DNA of 64,000 bases from Trichomonas vaginalis G3 (lineage: Eukaryota; Parabasalia; Trichomonadida; Trichomonadidae). Both the position numbers and the translations under genes were made by a program. Below the pieces are notes generated by a model. That model was given only the letters and a program-made list of their open reading frames with translations. It was not told the DNA's origin and did no database searches. This document shows positions 11,871-21,889 of this stretch, piece by piece. The stretch's first letter is position 1. Every line of letters begins with the position of its first letter. The stretch lies in the NCBI RefSeq assembly GCF_026262505.1, contig NC_067205.1, positions 17,980,001-18,044,000 on the forward strand, written 5' to 3'.

Positions 11871-11988
11871 ATTTTTAATCGTAATAAAAATGTCAATTAT
11901 CAATATTATTTCGAATAATAGCTGTGAATTAAATTTAACAGTTAGCGGAATTTATAATGTTACTCTCGTTTCTGTGAGTGGTAAATTT

Positions 11989-13377
11989 GAGAAAAAAACA
12001 TAGCACACATTTGCACACATTTTGACACTTTTTCTAACAAGCATCATTCAAATTTGAAGAAAAACCTCTAAATTTCATTCAAATTTCTGTCAAAATGTGT
12101 GCAAAATTGAAATAGGCACACATTTTGACATACGATTATTTATATACGTTATTTTAATGGTTTCAGAGAAATCTTCGTTACACATTATTGAAGATTACTC
12201 AATATTTAAGTGAATGACTCACTACCACCTGTTTAGAAAAATGGTAGCATAAAATCCAAATGTCACATATATTATTTCTTATTTCATACAAATAAACTTA
12301 CAATTATAACCTCAACTTGTTTGCAAAGCAGAAACTCAATATAAGCAATCGATCAGTAAAGGATTTAAAAGTCGAATTTAAATTTAAAAATTATAATCTT
12401 ATTTCGGAACCAAATAGTATAAATTTAGGACAAAAAGCTACGTGGTGATAACAACTATTAAAATTCAAATATTACTACCATGAACAATACAATGGCTCAT
12501 ATTGATAATTGATAAACGTGCATATAAATTGCATATATCATCAATGTCATTAAGTAAAATACATGTATATAAATAGATTAGAAATATTTTTCGGTTAGAA
12601 TTAAAATCTATGTAATAAAAATAAATATAAAATAAATACCGAATTTTTATTTGTAATATAAACTGCTACAATATGCTAGTGTATACAAATGTATTTGTCG
12701 TATTGATTTGAAAGATCTTCAACATGGTTCAGATCTAAATTTGAAACTCGTAAAATAAAGCGAATCTTTATTTGTAATATAAACTGCTACAATATAGTGT
12801 ATACAAATGTATTTGTCGTATTGATTTGAAAGATCTTCAACATGGTTCAGATCTAAATTTGAAACTCGTAAAATAAAGCGAATCTTTATTTAATATAAAC
12901 TGCTACAATATGCTAGTGTGTACAAATGTGTTTGTACAAATGTATAACTCTTTGTCAATTGTTATGGCACCTTATAACTTAAAAATCATTTTCATTAACA
13001 AATATAAAAAGTGACAATTAATATTTTCATTAAATGCATATTTAATTATCAAAACAATGTCGATTTAGCTTGAATGTTCATTATAAATGTGTAAGTTTAG
13101 GAAAACAAAAAATAATTAATTCTCGCAAAGAAACTTATTTTAAAAGAACCTAAACAAAAGTTCATATAATAATAAATCTAAAAATAGATATTAATTTAAA
13201 CGAAGATAATGAGAGAATGGGGATGTTGTAAAACAATGAGACTTAATGATCAAATAATTAAAATAATAAAATTAATTAAAGGAAAGCTAAAATAGTTTAA
13301 TGAATTTTTATAGATTGATTACACAATCAATGTTTCTGTGTCAATGTACATCAATCAACATTGTTTCATTGAATTTT
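11989..13377 (+). repeat. MULE left terminal inverted repeat
   Basis: It matches the reverse complement of the right end from 21245 inward, as far as the TTGTTTCATTGAATTTT block. It contains a sub-repeat block at 12650-12920. About 1.4 kb is long for MULE terminal repeats and may reflect gene conversion between the ends. Confidence 0.85.
12650..12920 (+). repeat. Sub-terminal tandem repeat in MULE left end
   Basis: Units of about 120 bp contain AAACTGCTACAATATGCTAG, a TACAAATGTATTTGT dyad and GATCTTCAACATGGTTCAG. About two units and a partial are present here, matched by an inverted set at 20285-20580. Repeats of this kind often bind the transposase. Confidence 0.75.
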
Positions 13378-13475
13378 TCTTCATATATACTTATATATTA
13401 CTGTTCCTATTTCCCTTATTATTAATTTTCAAATTCTTATAAAATAATTTTTTATTCTAAATGATTTGTCATAAA

Positions 13476-13745
13476 TTAATTAATCTCATTTCCAAAAATA
13501 TCATCTTCTGTAATTTCGAATTCATTGATATTTATATCATCGGATTCTTCTAATTTAATTGTAACAGAATTTGAAAACTGCTCATCATTTTTATTCAGAT
13601 ATTTTTCAATTTCTATATCTCGATAATCGGCCTCTCCAAATCGAAATGATTTTTTATGTTTTTTGATTATTTCACTTGGTATTTCTGCACGTTCTAATCC
13701 AAAATTAGATGTGAATACATCTAACTCTTGTTGAATTCTTGTCAA
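13476..13745 (-). CDS. MULE downstream ORF or C-terminal extension of the transposase
   Basis: This 89-residue frame starts MTRIQQELDVFTSNFGLERA. Its ATG overlaps the TGA of the transposase frame (an ATGA overlap). The C-terminal half is acidic (EESDDININEFEITEDDIFG). It could be a second small gene, a tail reached by reading-frame change, or a tail separated by a simple frameshift. MULE transposases usually continue beyond the catalytic domain, which favours a separated tail. Confidence 0.5.
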   Translation of the reverse strand: MTRIQQELDVFTSNFGLERAEIPSEIIKKHKKSFRFGEADYRDIEIEKYLNKNDEQFSNSVTIKLEESDDININEFEITEDDIFGNEIN

Positions 13746-16054
13746 TGGTATAAAATACGATTTTTATGATCAAAATTGTCATTTTGCTGCCTTGCATATC
13801 GATGAAAATATACCTTATCAACTTTCAATAGGATGTAAATCATATGATAAATAGTTGGATGTGGGAATGCAATATGAGAGTTTAACACTTTGTTAAATGA
13901 CTCAACTCCATTATTGGAAAAGATCATATCAGATACTTTCAGCTTGTTAATTACATCATACTTTTTACCCCATGTATTTAAGAAATATTTTGCAAAATCA
14001 TTTATTTCTTTAATCGCATCTAATTTTTTGCAAATTATTTCAAAAACTTCTATTGGAACAAAAGGACATGCACATAATAGTTTTAAAAGTGATTTTGCGC
14101 AAACATCGTTTTCATCACATAACTTTTTGAAATTTTTAACAAGAGCTGCTATATAATGAAATATACAACCAGTGACTGTAGTTTCATCATTGACTTTAGA
14201 TTTGATTGATTTCATTAATGCATTCTCAAAATCTGATGTAATGATTTTATATTTTCCCAATGATATACTAATAAGAGGACATGTGATCATTAAATTAAAA
14301 ACTGTATCATAGTTAAGTGATGATCTTCCTGTCATTAGTACATGAAGGAAAGGTAAATATAAATTTGTAGCTTCATCGTATACTAAAAGATTTAAGAGCT
14401 GCCCATTTGCTAACTTAATTGGAACGATACGAAATGTTCCATCTATGAAAAGATGGTTGCAAGTTTTAGCTCTTTTTATAAAAGCTGGCAACCCGAAGAA
14501 ATAATAGTTAGTATCATCTGAACTTGAGTAATATTGGGTTATATAATAATCTGTGCTGTTATACTTTTCTAATAACTTCTTAATTAATTCATTTTCGCTT
14601 AGTTTGATTTTAGGCCTGATCTCGTAGTATAGCTTTGCTATTGTTTGAGGTGAAATATCAATAGTATCATCATGTGAAGAATTGTATTCAAATATGAGTT
14701 GATTTGAATATTGTCGAGCTTCAGCTAGTGATAACAATGGATTATTTTGAATATAAGTTGATATCATTGATTCGAATTCATACCTGATTTGATGTGTTCC
14801 ATTGATTTCAATCGAATATTCCGATTTGGAGCAGTTGTGTGGAGGATTTATTTCGTGGATTGACGCTTTTATATTCGAACCAGCTGGAAATAATGATATA
14901 ATTTGTGAATAACCACATTTTTTTCGTTTGGCACAATAATAGTGTAACTCTAAATGATCATTCTTGCAATAATAACGTTCAAATCGTAATGGAATACCTT
15001 GAGGATATATCGTTTTCCTATAGGCAAGTTTGTCAGAGTCAGATATACTAAATGTATGATAAGTACGTAAAATATCACTAATTTTTATTCTCTGGGCTTC
15101 TTTATCATCTTTGTTCAATATATTGTAGTTTGCAACACATTGTTCGCAAATGGTTTTGGAAAGATTATATTGACTCCTTTTGTCGGAAATACTTTGATAT
15201 ACTTTCACATTATCAATAATAATTTGAGGGTTAATAAAGTTATCAAAAGATAAATTATCAGTTATATGTGGTTGTTGTTTAGGAAGAGCCTGAGTTGGAA
15301 GAGATTGTTGTTGTCTCTGTTGAGGAAGAGTCTGAGCTGGAAGAGATTGTTGTTGTCTCTGTTGAGGAAGAGTCTGAGCTGGAAGAGATTGTTGTTGTCT
15401 CTGTTGAGGAAGAGTCTGAGCTGGAAGAGATTGTTGTTGTCTCTGTTGAGGAAGAGTCTGAGCTGGAAGAGATTGTTGTTGTCTCTGTTGAGGAAGAGCT
15501 GGCGCTGGAGGAACTTGGATGTTTACTCTATTTACTTGTATAAAATTAGGAGGTAATTTGAGGATTGCTTGCCGAGATTTATTATTATTTGATTTTGGTT
15601 TCAATATGCGTCCATTAATATTTCGAGGACCATCAGTAATTTCATCATTAATATTTGAATTTCTTTCATTAATGTTTTGATTAATATTTGAATGGCTATT
15701 AATCGTTTCTCCATCAATATTTGAATTTCTTTCATTAATGTTTTGATTAATATTTGAATGGCTATTAATCGTTTCTCCATCAATATTTGAATTTCTTTCA
15801 TTAATGTTTTGATTAATATTTGAATGGCTATTAATCGTTTCTCCATCAATATTTGAATTTCTTTCATTAATGTTTTGATTAATATTTGAATGGCTATTAA
15901 TCGTTTCTCCATCAATATTTGAATTTCTTTCATTAATGTTTTGATTAATATTTGAATGGCTATTAATCGTTTCTCCATCAATATTTGAATTTCTTTCATT
16001 AATGTTTTGATTAATATTTGAATGGCTATTATGTTGCATGCTAAGTTCGGTCAA
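13742..16054 (-). CDS. MULE transposase, catalytic part
   Basis: A 770-residue frame. Order: six copies of a 22-residue Asn/Ser/Ile repeat (about residues 8-140), five Gln/Pro/Leu-rich 14-residue repeats (about 190-265), a FLYWCH/GCM-like Cys-His zinc segment (about 350-420, CAKRKKCGYSQ then PPHNC), and the MULE DDE domain. The catalytic signature is visible: LFIDGTF (first Asp), KIITSDFENALMKSIK (second Asp), GCIFHY (Cys/His), and SNNGVESFNK (Glu). The enzyme would cut and rejoin the element's terminal repeats. The N-terminal residues MTELSMQH are encoded by the inserted TGTTGC-ended element, so this start is new; the original gene began at 17660. The DDE residues look intact, but loss of the N-terminal part probably impairs the protein. 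Confidence 0.85.
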   Translation of the reverse strand: MTELSMQHNSHSNINQNINERNSNIDGETINSHSNINQNINERNSNIDGETINSHSNINQNINERNSNIDGETINSHSNINQNINERNSNIDGETINSHSNINQNINERNSNIDGETINSHSNINQNINERNSNINDEITDGPRNINGRILKPKSNNNKSRQAILKLPPNFIQVNRVNIQVPPAPALPQQRQQQSLPAQTLPQQRQQQSLPAQTLPQQRQQQSLPAQTLPQQRQQQSLPAQTLPQQRQQQSLPTQALPKQQPHITDNLSFDNFINPQIIIDNVKVYQSISDKRSQYNLSKTICEQCVANYNILNKDDKEAQRIKISDILRTYHTFSISDSDKLAYRKTIYPQGIPLRFERYYCKNDHLELHYYCAKRKKCGYSQIISLFPAGSNIKASIHEINPPHNCSKSEYSIEINGTHQIRYEFESMISTYIQNNPLLSLAEARQYSNQLIFEYNSSHDDTIDISPQTIAKLYYEIRPKIKLSENELIKKLLEKYNSTDYYITQYYSSSDDTNYYFFGLPAFIKRAKTCNHLFIDGTFRIVPIKLANGQLLNLLVYDEATNLYLPFLHVLMTGRSSLNYDTVFNLMITCPLISISLGKYKIITSDFENALMKSIKSKVNDETTVTGCIFHYIAALVKNFKKLCDENDVCAKSLLKLLCACPFVPIEVFEIICKKLDAIKEINDFAKYFLNTWGKKYDVINKLKVSDMIFSNNGVESFNKVLNSHIAFPHPTIYHMIYILLKVDKVYFHRYARQQNDNFDHKNRILYH
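15293..15500 (-). repeat. In-frame 42-bp tandem repeat in the MULE transposase gene
   Basis: About five near-identical copies encode LPQQRQQQSLPAQT-type units. Because 42 is a multiple of three, copy-number change keeps the frame. Near-identity between copies points to recent expansion. Confidence 0.85.
15645..16027 (-). repeat. In-frame 66-bp tandem repeat in the MULE transposase gene
   Basis: About six copies encode SHSNINQNINERNSNIDGET plus IN. One more copy lies beyond the inserted element, at 16984-17065. The repeat also leaves open frames in other phases on both strands, but only this phase connects to the transposase domain. Confidence 0.85.
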
Positions 16055-16979
16055 CGATAGAAATTGAGTGGAAATTAATCGTCGAGGAAGTACGATTATG
16101 TAAAGTAAAAAAATGTTGTGGGATTTTTAATATTATATATTATTTTATAATAAAATTTTTTTGAGTCATTTTAAGAAGCACATATAATTTTTTGAATTTA
16201 AAAATTAAAGTAGTGTCAAACGAATTTATCACTTAATTTAATACTCAGATTTCTTAAAATTAATGAAAAAAAGGTTTTCTGAGAACTTTTGAGAATGGTT
16301 TTCAAATTCCATTATTGAAAATATATAGGTATTGTATGAAATTCCAACTCTATATTTATTAAAATTCTAAATTTTTAATAAAATAACTTTTCAGAGGAAT
16401 ATGATTTTGAATGGTTGATTAATAAGAATAAAAATGTCTACGATTTTAAGGAGGGAATTGTTCCTTATGAGGTATACATCATAACTATATACCTCATAAG
16501 GAACAATTCCCTTTTGATAGCTGGGAAACTTTCTCTGAATAACTTATCATTTGGAGAAAGTTCCCCAGCTATCTATTAGGAACTAAAGGCTATGAGGCAC
16601 TAATATATAATCAGTGCCTCATAGCCTTTAGTTTCCTATTAAAAACGAGAAAACTTGTTCGAAATGATAAACAATTTCGAACAAGTTTTCTCATTTTAAG
16701 GAGGGAATTGTTCCTTATGAGGTATACATCATAACTATATACCTCATAAGGAACAATTCCCTCTTGATATCCTGGATATTTTTGAATATATTTTTTTAAT
16801 TAAAGTTCTCAAAAGTATTATCAAAAGTGATTTTTAAAAATATCTCCAATTAATTAACTAATTAAAAGTATTATATTTTTAAAATTAAATAGTTTTTCAA
16901 TTTTTTTGAAGGAATTGAGATACTTCCCACGACAATAAAATTGAGAGGTTTACATTATGACTGATCTTAGCATGCAACA
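16032..16979 (+). mobile_element. TGTTGCATGCTA-ended non-autonomous DNA transposon, copy 1
   Basis: The ends are TGTTGCATGCTAAG and its inverted form CTTAGCATGCAACA. They are flanked by the 4-bp duplication ATTA (16028-16031 and 16980-16983); the neighbouring transposase repeats show the empty site. A second, shorter copy lies in reverse orientation at 56292-56987 with target duplication ATAT. TGT...ACA ends with a 4-bp duplication fit Ginger-type elements, though other superfamilies are not excluded. There is no coding capacity. The interior holds a block of five hairpins (16453-16761) where the other copy has one. Confidence 0.85.
16453..16761. repeat. Array of five perfect or near-perfect hairpins
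   Basis: H1 16453-16511: two perfect 24-nt arms beginning GGGAATTGTTCC, 11-nt loop. H2 16516-16573: 20-nt arms, one mismatch. H3 16578-16637: about 24-nt arms, ending TGAGGCACT on the left. H4 16647-16692: perfect 19-nt arms beginning GAGAAAACTTG. H5 16703-16761 repeats H1. The same TTTTAAGGAG bases precede H1 and H5. Copy 2 of the host element has a single H1 (56511-56569), so this array looks like an expansion or insertion that duplicated H1. H3 and H4 types recur, in the same order, at the right edge of the window. Confidence 0.9.
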
Positions 16980-17660
16980 ATTAATCGTTTCTCCATCAAT
17001 ATTTGAATTTCTTTCATTAATGTTTTGATTAATATTTGAATGGCTATTAATCGTTTCTCCATTAATATTTGGATTCCTATTGCCAATTATATCATTAATA
17101 TTAAGCGCGTTTCCTGATTTAATTTTATCTGATTTTACATCTTCAATGATATCATATGAATCATCACTTGATTCAACATCGCTATCTGCTTTAAAAATCC
17201 CTTCTGCTAATACTTCTGTGTATTTTTTACCATTGCTATCTGTCCTTATTGCAATCATTTGACCTTTTATATCACTTCTTCTAAATTCTCTTACTTGTTT
17301 TAATAAGCAATTAAGTTCATATCCATATTCTTCGATTGAATCCATGTCATTTCTGGCTGAAAACAATGCAATTTGTGAAATATCCATATCATATCCACAT
17401 TTTATTAAATCCTCCAAATTTGATAGTTTAGTTGAAGAAATTATTGGATTGTCAAATAGTTTAGAGGCTTTTTTTGACTCTTTTATTTCAATTGTCATAT
17501 CTGAATAATGTTTAACATAATTAAACAATTGTATCTTCTTTGAATCTTTTTGTAATATAAAAGTCTTTAGTTTAAGATGAAATACTTTGGAAGCATATAG
17601 ATATAATGATAGACAATGTATTTCTTGAGGAGTATTGACTTTTTTTAATTTTATTTCCAT
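16950..17660 (-). pseudogene. MULE transposase, N-terminal part, separated by the inserted element
   Basis: The start ATG at 17660 gives MEIKLKKVNTPQEIHCLSLY. A frame upstream of it would need a TTG start, so I reject that. About 200 residues follow, mixed helical, with an acidic Ser-rich stretch (SDVESSDDSYDIIEDVKSD) and then one GETINSHSNINQ-type repeat. The frame runs into the inserted element and stops a few codons later (CCMLRSVIM). Before that insertion the frame was open from here into 13742, about 996 residues in all. The N-terminal domain is not one I recognise. Confidence 0.7.
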
Positions 17661-17680
17661 ATTTGAGCGTGATAACCATA

Positions 17681-17691
17681 TCAAAAATGAA
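17681..17691 (-). promoter_or_regulatory. Possible initiator (Inr) of the MULE transposase gene
   Basis: Reading TTCATTTTTGA on the minus strand, about 25 bases before the ATG at 17660. Trichomonas Inr elements have the consensus TCAYTWYT close to the start codon, and this matches. It is a single short match in AT-rich DNA, so it could be chance. Confidence 0.35.
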
Positions 17692-18311
17692 TAACCTTAA
17701 TTTATAAATCTGAATTTGATTTTAATAATAAAAATAATATATATGTAATTCATGAGTTATATTTTTACACTTCATTTTACCTGAACAAATATAGCTGATA
17801 TCAAATAACAATTTAATATAGAAATTGAAATTGTTATATATGCAATGTAAATACACATAATACATATATTATAATTTATCAATGATTATTGTCTAGACCA
17901 AAATTTGTAGATGGAATTATGCAATTTCTCAATTTAAAGTCCCAGCTGTTTGTATAACAACTTCATATTGAAATTTACTAATAAACACGGTAAGTTTCAT
18001 AATTTTTATTATGATGATCTTACATTTGATTAAAATCGACGATTTTTCAATTGGAAAATAGTGCAAAGTAATAAAGAATATATTTAGCAAATTTTAAATT
18101 TTTTTCAAAAATTTTAGAATGAATCTTATAGAATTTTTGAAAGAAGAAGGGAGATTTGAGAGGATTTTTGGTCAGAAAAATATAGAATTAAATGAATAAT
18201 TGGGTATGATAAGATAAGTGAAGGTAAAAGATAATTTTAGTAAACGAAAACGTGTAAAGATGAAGCAAGGTAATATTTTAATCATTTAAAAAAGAAAAAG
18301 AGGAAAACTTG

Positions 18312-18514
18312 TTCTTGAATCTTCTTGGTGAAAGACAAAATTCAATGAAACAATGTTGATTGATGTACATTGACACAGAAACATTGATTGTGTAATCAAT
18401 CTATTGAAACTACAAAACTTTATTCTTGAATCTTCTTGGTGAAAGACAAAATTCAATGAAACAATGTTGATTGATGTACATTGACACAGAAACATTGATT
18501 GTGTAATCAATCTA
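18312..18514 (+). repeat. Direct duplication, about 111-bp unit, at inner end of MULE right terminal repeat
   Basis: Two copies of a unit containing TTCTTGAATCTTCTTGGTG and AACAATGTTGATTGATGTAC. The left terminal repeat has only part of one unit. Both copies read open on the minus strand, but that is a by-product of the duplication. Confidence 0.8.
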
Positions 18515-18604
18515 TAAAAATTCATTAAACTATTTTAGCTTTCCTTTAATTAATTTTATTATTTTAATTATTTGATCATTAAGTCTCATTGTTTTACAAC
18601 ATCC

Positions 18605-19991
18605 TATGGCATTCCAAACGGGAACCGCGGTTGGTTACCATGGATTTCCGTCACCGGTCACATTTTAAAGATTTTTAAAGCCTTATAAAAATATGCTTTG
18701 TAAATCATTTTTTGTAAATCGGCAAAAATTTGGTAATTTTCTTCAACTAATAAATCAGCGAATAGCATTTATAATACAAGAACAATCTTTTAAAATGCGT
18801 TTGATTCATTTTTGTATAATTTCATATAGGCACATATATTCTTCCGGGACTTTCCGTGATTTTACCGTAAAATCATTAGTTTACACCAATTTTTCCGTAT
18901 TTTGAATAGTTTACTGCACTTTTTCCGTAAAATTGAGTTACGGGAATCCGCAAAATTTCCGGACCTCATTTTTCATAGAATATAATAATAATATTTGATA
19001 AAAAGATATATTATTATATTTTTGATTTTTGAATTACGGAAAAAGTGAATTGTTAACTTGATTTTTTTATATGGTTAATTTTTCAAATGATATTATGAAG
19101 ATCTAAAATATTAAAAGTAAAAAATTGAATTACGGAAAAAGTGAGGTCAAAAGTGAAATAAATTTGCAGAACAATTTTCATTGAAATAAGACATTGAGTA
19201 TCACACTTTAGTGAATCAACATCTATAAGAATGAAGTGTTTTGAAGCTGAAATAATATTGAATAGAAATTAATTTTTTCTGAAATTTTGAATGAAATTAT
19301 GGGAAATAAAAAAATTACTAAATATTGTATTCATACAAATATATTATTTTAAAGGAAAAATAGATGCTGATAGAAACGATGAAAAATTTTGAAAACTTTA
19401 CAATTAATTTATGTTCGTTAACCACAGAGCTTGCAATCCAAAGCTCACGTTAGACTACAAGAGTCATGAAGTCTCATACTAAGGGATATCCAACATATAT
19501 TTTAATAATCTAATGTTTGTGACAAATATTCAACATAAAATTAAGTTTTCGTTTCGTTACAAGGCATTCATACTTTGGAGATATCATATTTAATGTACAG
19601 AAAAGTTAATATTAAACAATACATGCTAAAGAATTAATAAATAAGATAATAAAATAAATTTATACGTAATTACTTTCATTTAATATGCTTTATGCTGTAT
19701 AATATTGATTAAGAGGCATTAAAAGGTTCCATAGTCTGCTTTTATAGGCAAGATTTTTGATAAAAATTTAAAATTTTGAAAAATGATGAGAAAAGGAAAA
19801 AAAAGGTAAATGAGAGCAAGAGGAGGGAAAAAAAAGAAAAAGAAAAGAAAGGGAAGGGAAAAATAAAAGAAAGAAGGACATATAAAAATTTAGATGCGCA
19901 TTCTTAATGCCGAGGCGGCTTGCCGCCGAGGCGCGATTTTTTTAGGCCTCTACGGTAACCCGGCAATGTTTTTTTAAATCTTGTACAGCCC
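18605..19991 (+). mobile_element. 1.39-kb non-autonomous element inserted in the MULE terminal repeat
   Basis: It is flanked by the direct repeat TACAACATCC (18595-18604 and 19992-20001), a 9-10-bp duplication typical of MULEs. The left end starts TATGGCATTCC and the right end (reversed) starts GGGCTGTACAAG. The terminal inverted repeats are therefore weak, although both ends carry an inner GGTTACC. The motif TTACGGAAAAAGTG occurs at about 19033 and 19122, and its inverse CTTTTTCCGTAA near 18917, as expected for transposase-binding sites. GC-richer blocks sit at both ends; a purine-rich tract lies at 19780-19880. No gene. Confidence 0.7.
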
Positions 19992-20284
19992 TACAACATC
20001 CCCATTCTCTCATTATCTTCGTTTAAATTAATATCTATTTTTAGATTTATTATTATATGAACTTTTGTTTAGGTTCTTTTAAAATAAGTTTCTTTGCGAG
20101 AATTAATTATTTTTTGTTTTCCTAAACTTACACATTTATAATGAACATTCAAGCTAAATCGACATTGTTTTGATAATTAAATATGCATTTAATGAAAATA
20201 TTAATTGTCACTTTTTATATTTGTTAATGAAAATGATTTTTAAGTTATAAGGTGCCATAACAATTGACAAAGAGTTATACATTT

Positions 20285-20580
20285 GTACAAACACATTTGT
20301 ACACACTAGCATATTGTAGCAGTTTATATTATAAATAAAGATTCGCTTTATTTTACGAGTTTCAAATTTAGATCTGAACCATGTTGAAGATCTTTCAAAT
20401 CAATACGACAAATACATTTGTACACACTAGCATATTGTAGCAGTTTATATTATAAATAAAGATTCGCTTTATTTTACGAGTTTCAAATTTAGATCTGAAC
20501 CATGTTGAAGATCTTTCAAATCAATACGACAAATACATTTGTATACACTAGCATATTGTAGCAGTTTATATTACAAATAA
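20285..20580 (-). repeat. Sub-terminal tandem repeat in MULE right end
   Basis: Inverted equivalent of 12650-12920, with units of about 120 bp containing CTAGCATATTGTAGCAGTTT. The two ends differ slightly in unit boundaries, so expansion has continued since the ends were last homogenised. Confidence 0.75.
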
Positions 20581-21889
20581 AAATTCGGTATTTATTTTTA
20601 TAACTTATTTTTTATTACATAGATTTTAATTCTAACCGAAAAATATTTCTAATCTATTTATATACATGTATTTTACTTAATGACATTGATGATATATGCA
20701 ATTTATATGCACGTTTATCAATTATCAATATGAGCCATTGTATTGTTCATGGTAGTAATATTTGAATTTTAATAGTTGTTATCAACACCACGTAGCTTTT
20801 TGTCCTAAATTTATACTATTTGGTTCCGAAATAAGATTATAAATTTTTAAATTTAAATTCGACTTTTAAATACACTACTGATCGATTGCTTATATTGAGT
20901 TTCTGCTTTGCAAACAAGTTGAGGTTATAATTGTAAGTTTATTTGTATGAAATAAGAAATAATATATGTGACATTTGGATTTTATGCTACCATTTTTCTA
21001 AACAGGTGGTAGTGAGTCATTCACTTAAATATTGAGTAATCTTCAATAATGTGTAACGAAGATTTCTCTGAAACCATTAAAATAACGTATATAAATAATC
21101 GTATGTCAAAATGTGTGCCTATTTCAATTTTGCACACATTTTGACAGAAATTTGAATGAAATTTAGAGGTTTTTCTTCAAATTTGAATGATGCTTGTCAG
21201 AAAAAGTGTCAAAATGTGTGCAAATGTGTGCATTTTATCCATCTCGTAAATTTAATCCCATTCTTTTAGACCCTTCAGATTATATATCATTTATTAAAGA
21301 TGACCTTGAAAAAACGTATGATATGTATATAAATAATGTGATAGCGAAATGGGATATTAACATGATTTTAAGTTATTTAAATGAATCATTTATCGTATGG
21401 TATGAAGAAAATTTTAAATCAAAACCCGATAAACTTTTTGAACTTGATGAAATAAATAACCTTATTAAATTCCCGCTGAAAATTAAATTTTGTACTCCTC
21501 ATCTTCGTTCATTGTTGGGGATATTAAATTTTGAAAAAGATGTTGGGGATGTTTTGTATTCTGACACTGGTTCCAATTTCATTTTAATCAAATGTGATAA
21601 AGTTAATACCCCAATGAGATTTTCACATCAAACATTAGACCCTAACTCTTACCCATCAATACAAAACATTTTATCCATCAACTTAAACACATTTTCTTTA
21701 TCATATCCGTTTCAATTATCCGGGAATTCATTTATTCTTCATTCAAAAGATTTATCAAATATTAAATTTAGAATAACTGACCTATTTGATTGTGATTTAG
21801 AATTTATGAATGAAATATTATGGCAATTTCAAATAGAGAAAATAGCTGATGAGATAACGGATTAAATATTTATTTTTAAATCGTAATAA

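Larger units (their letters stand above)
11989..21245 (-). mobile_element. MULE (Mutator-like) DNA transposon with very long terminal inverted repeats
   Basis: The element is flanked by the 8-bp direct repeat GTAAATTT (11981-11988 and 21246-21253); the empty site is visible in element B near 48950-48960. It ends in GAGA, followed a few bases in by an inverted GCACACATTTGCACACATTT. The terminal repeats run inward for about 1.4 kb. The interior carries a MULE transposase on the minus strand. Two further elements are inserted: 16032-16979 in the transposase gene and 18605-19991 in the right terminal repeat. Between the genes (17700-18310) I see only AT-rich sequence. The nesting order Maverick, then MULE, then the two inserts is clear. 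Confidence 0.9.
18437..21245 (-). repeat. MULE right terminal inverted repeat, interrupted
   Basis: Inverted match to 11989-13377, opened by the insertion at 18605-19991. Its sub-terminal repeats lie at about 20285-20580, with slightly different unit spacing from the left end. Confidence 0.85.
11891..21865 (+). pseudogene. Maverick A unknown virion-type gene, interrupted by the MULE
   Basis: The gene begins MSIINIISNNSCELNLTVSG at 11891 and continues at 21246-21865 on the far side of the MULE. Counterpart in B: 48344-49049. The protein is rich in Ser, Asn, Phe and hydrophobic beta stretches. Its C-terminus is acidic (FQIEKIADEITD). It precedes the fibre gene by about 25 bp in the same direction, so it may be a fibre partner or penton-type protein. 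The MULE target duplication GTAAATTT lies inside it. Confidence 0.6.

Noticed and set aside
15266-15556. Plus-strand frames rich in Leu/Ser/Arg or Glu/Val over the transposase repeat
   Set aside because: These are antisense shadows of a 42-bp repeat whose length is a multiple of three; only the minus-strand frame joins to a known domain.
15601-15999. Minus-strand MKEIQILMEKRLIAIQILIK-type repeat frame
   Set aside because: An alternative phase of the 66-bp repeat. It has no flanking domain and lies inside the transposase frame.
11989-21245. Long terminal repeats of the MULE read as retroviral LTRs
   Set aside because: They are inverted, not direct, and the internal gene is a MULE DDE transposase with no reverse transcriptase.
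21194-21245. Extension of the 21246-21865 gene into a frame starting at 21194
   Set aside because: That stretch is the MULE terminal repeat and the frame starts at TTG; element B shows the gene's own N-terminal region without it.
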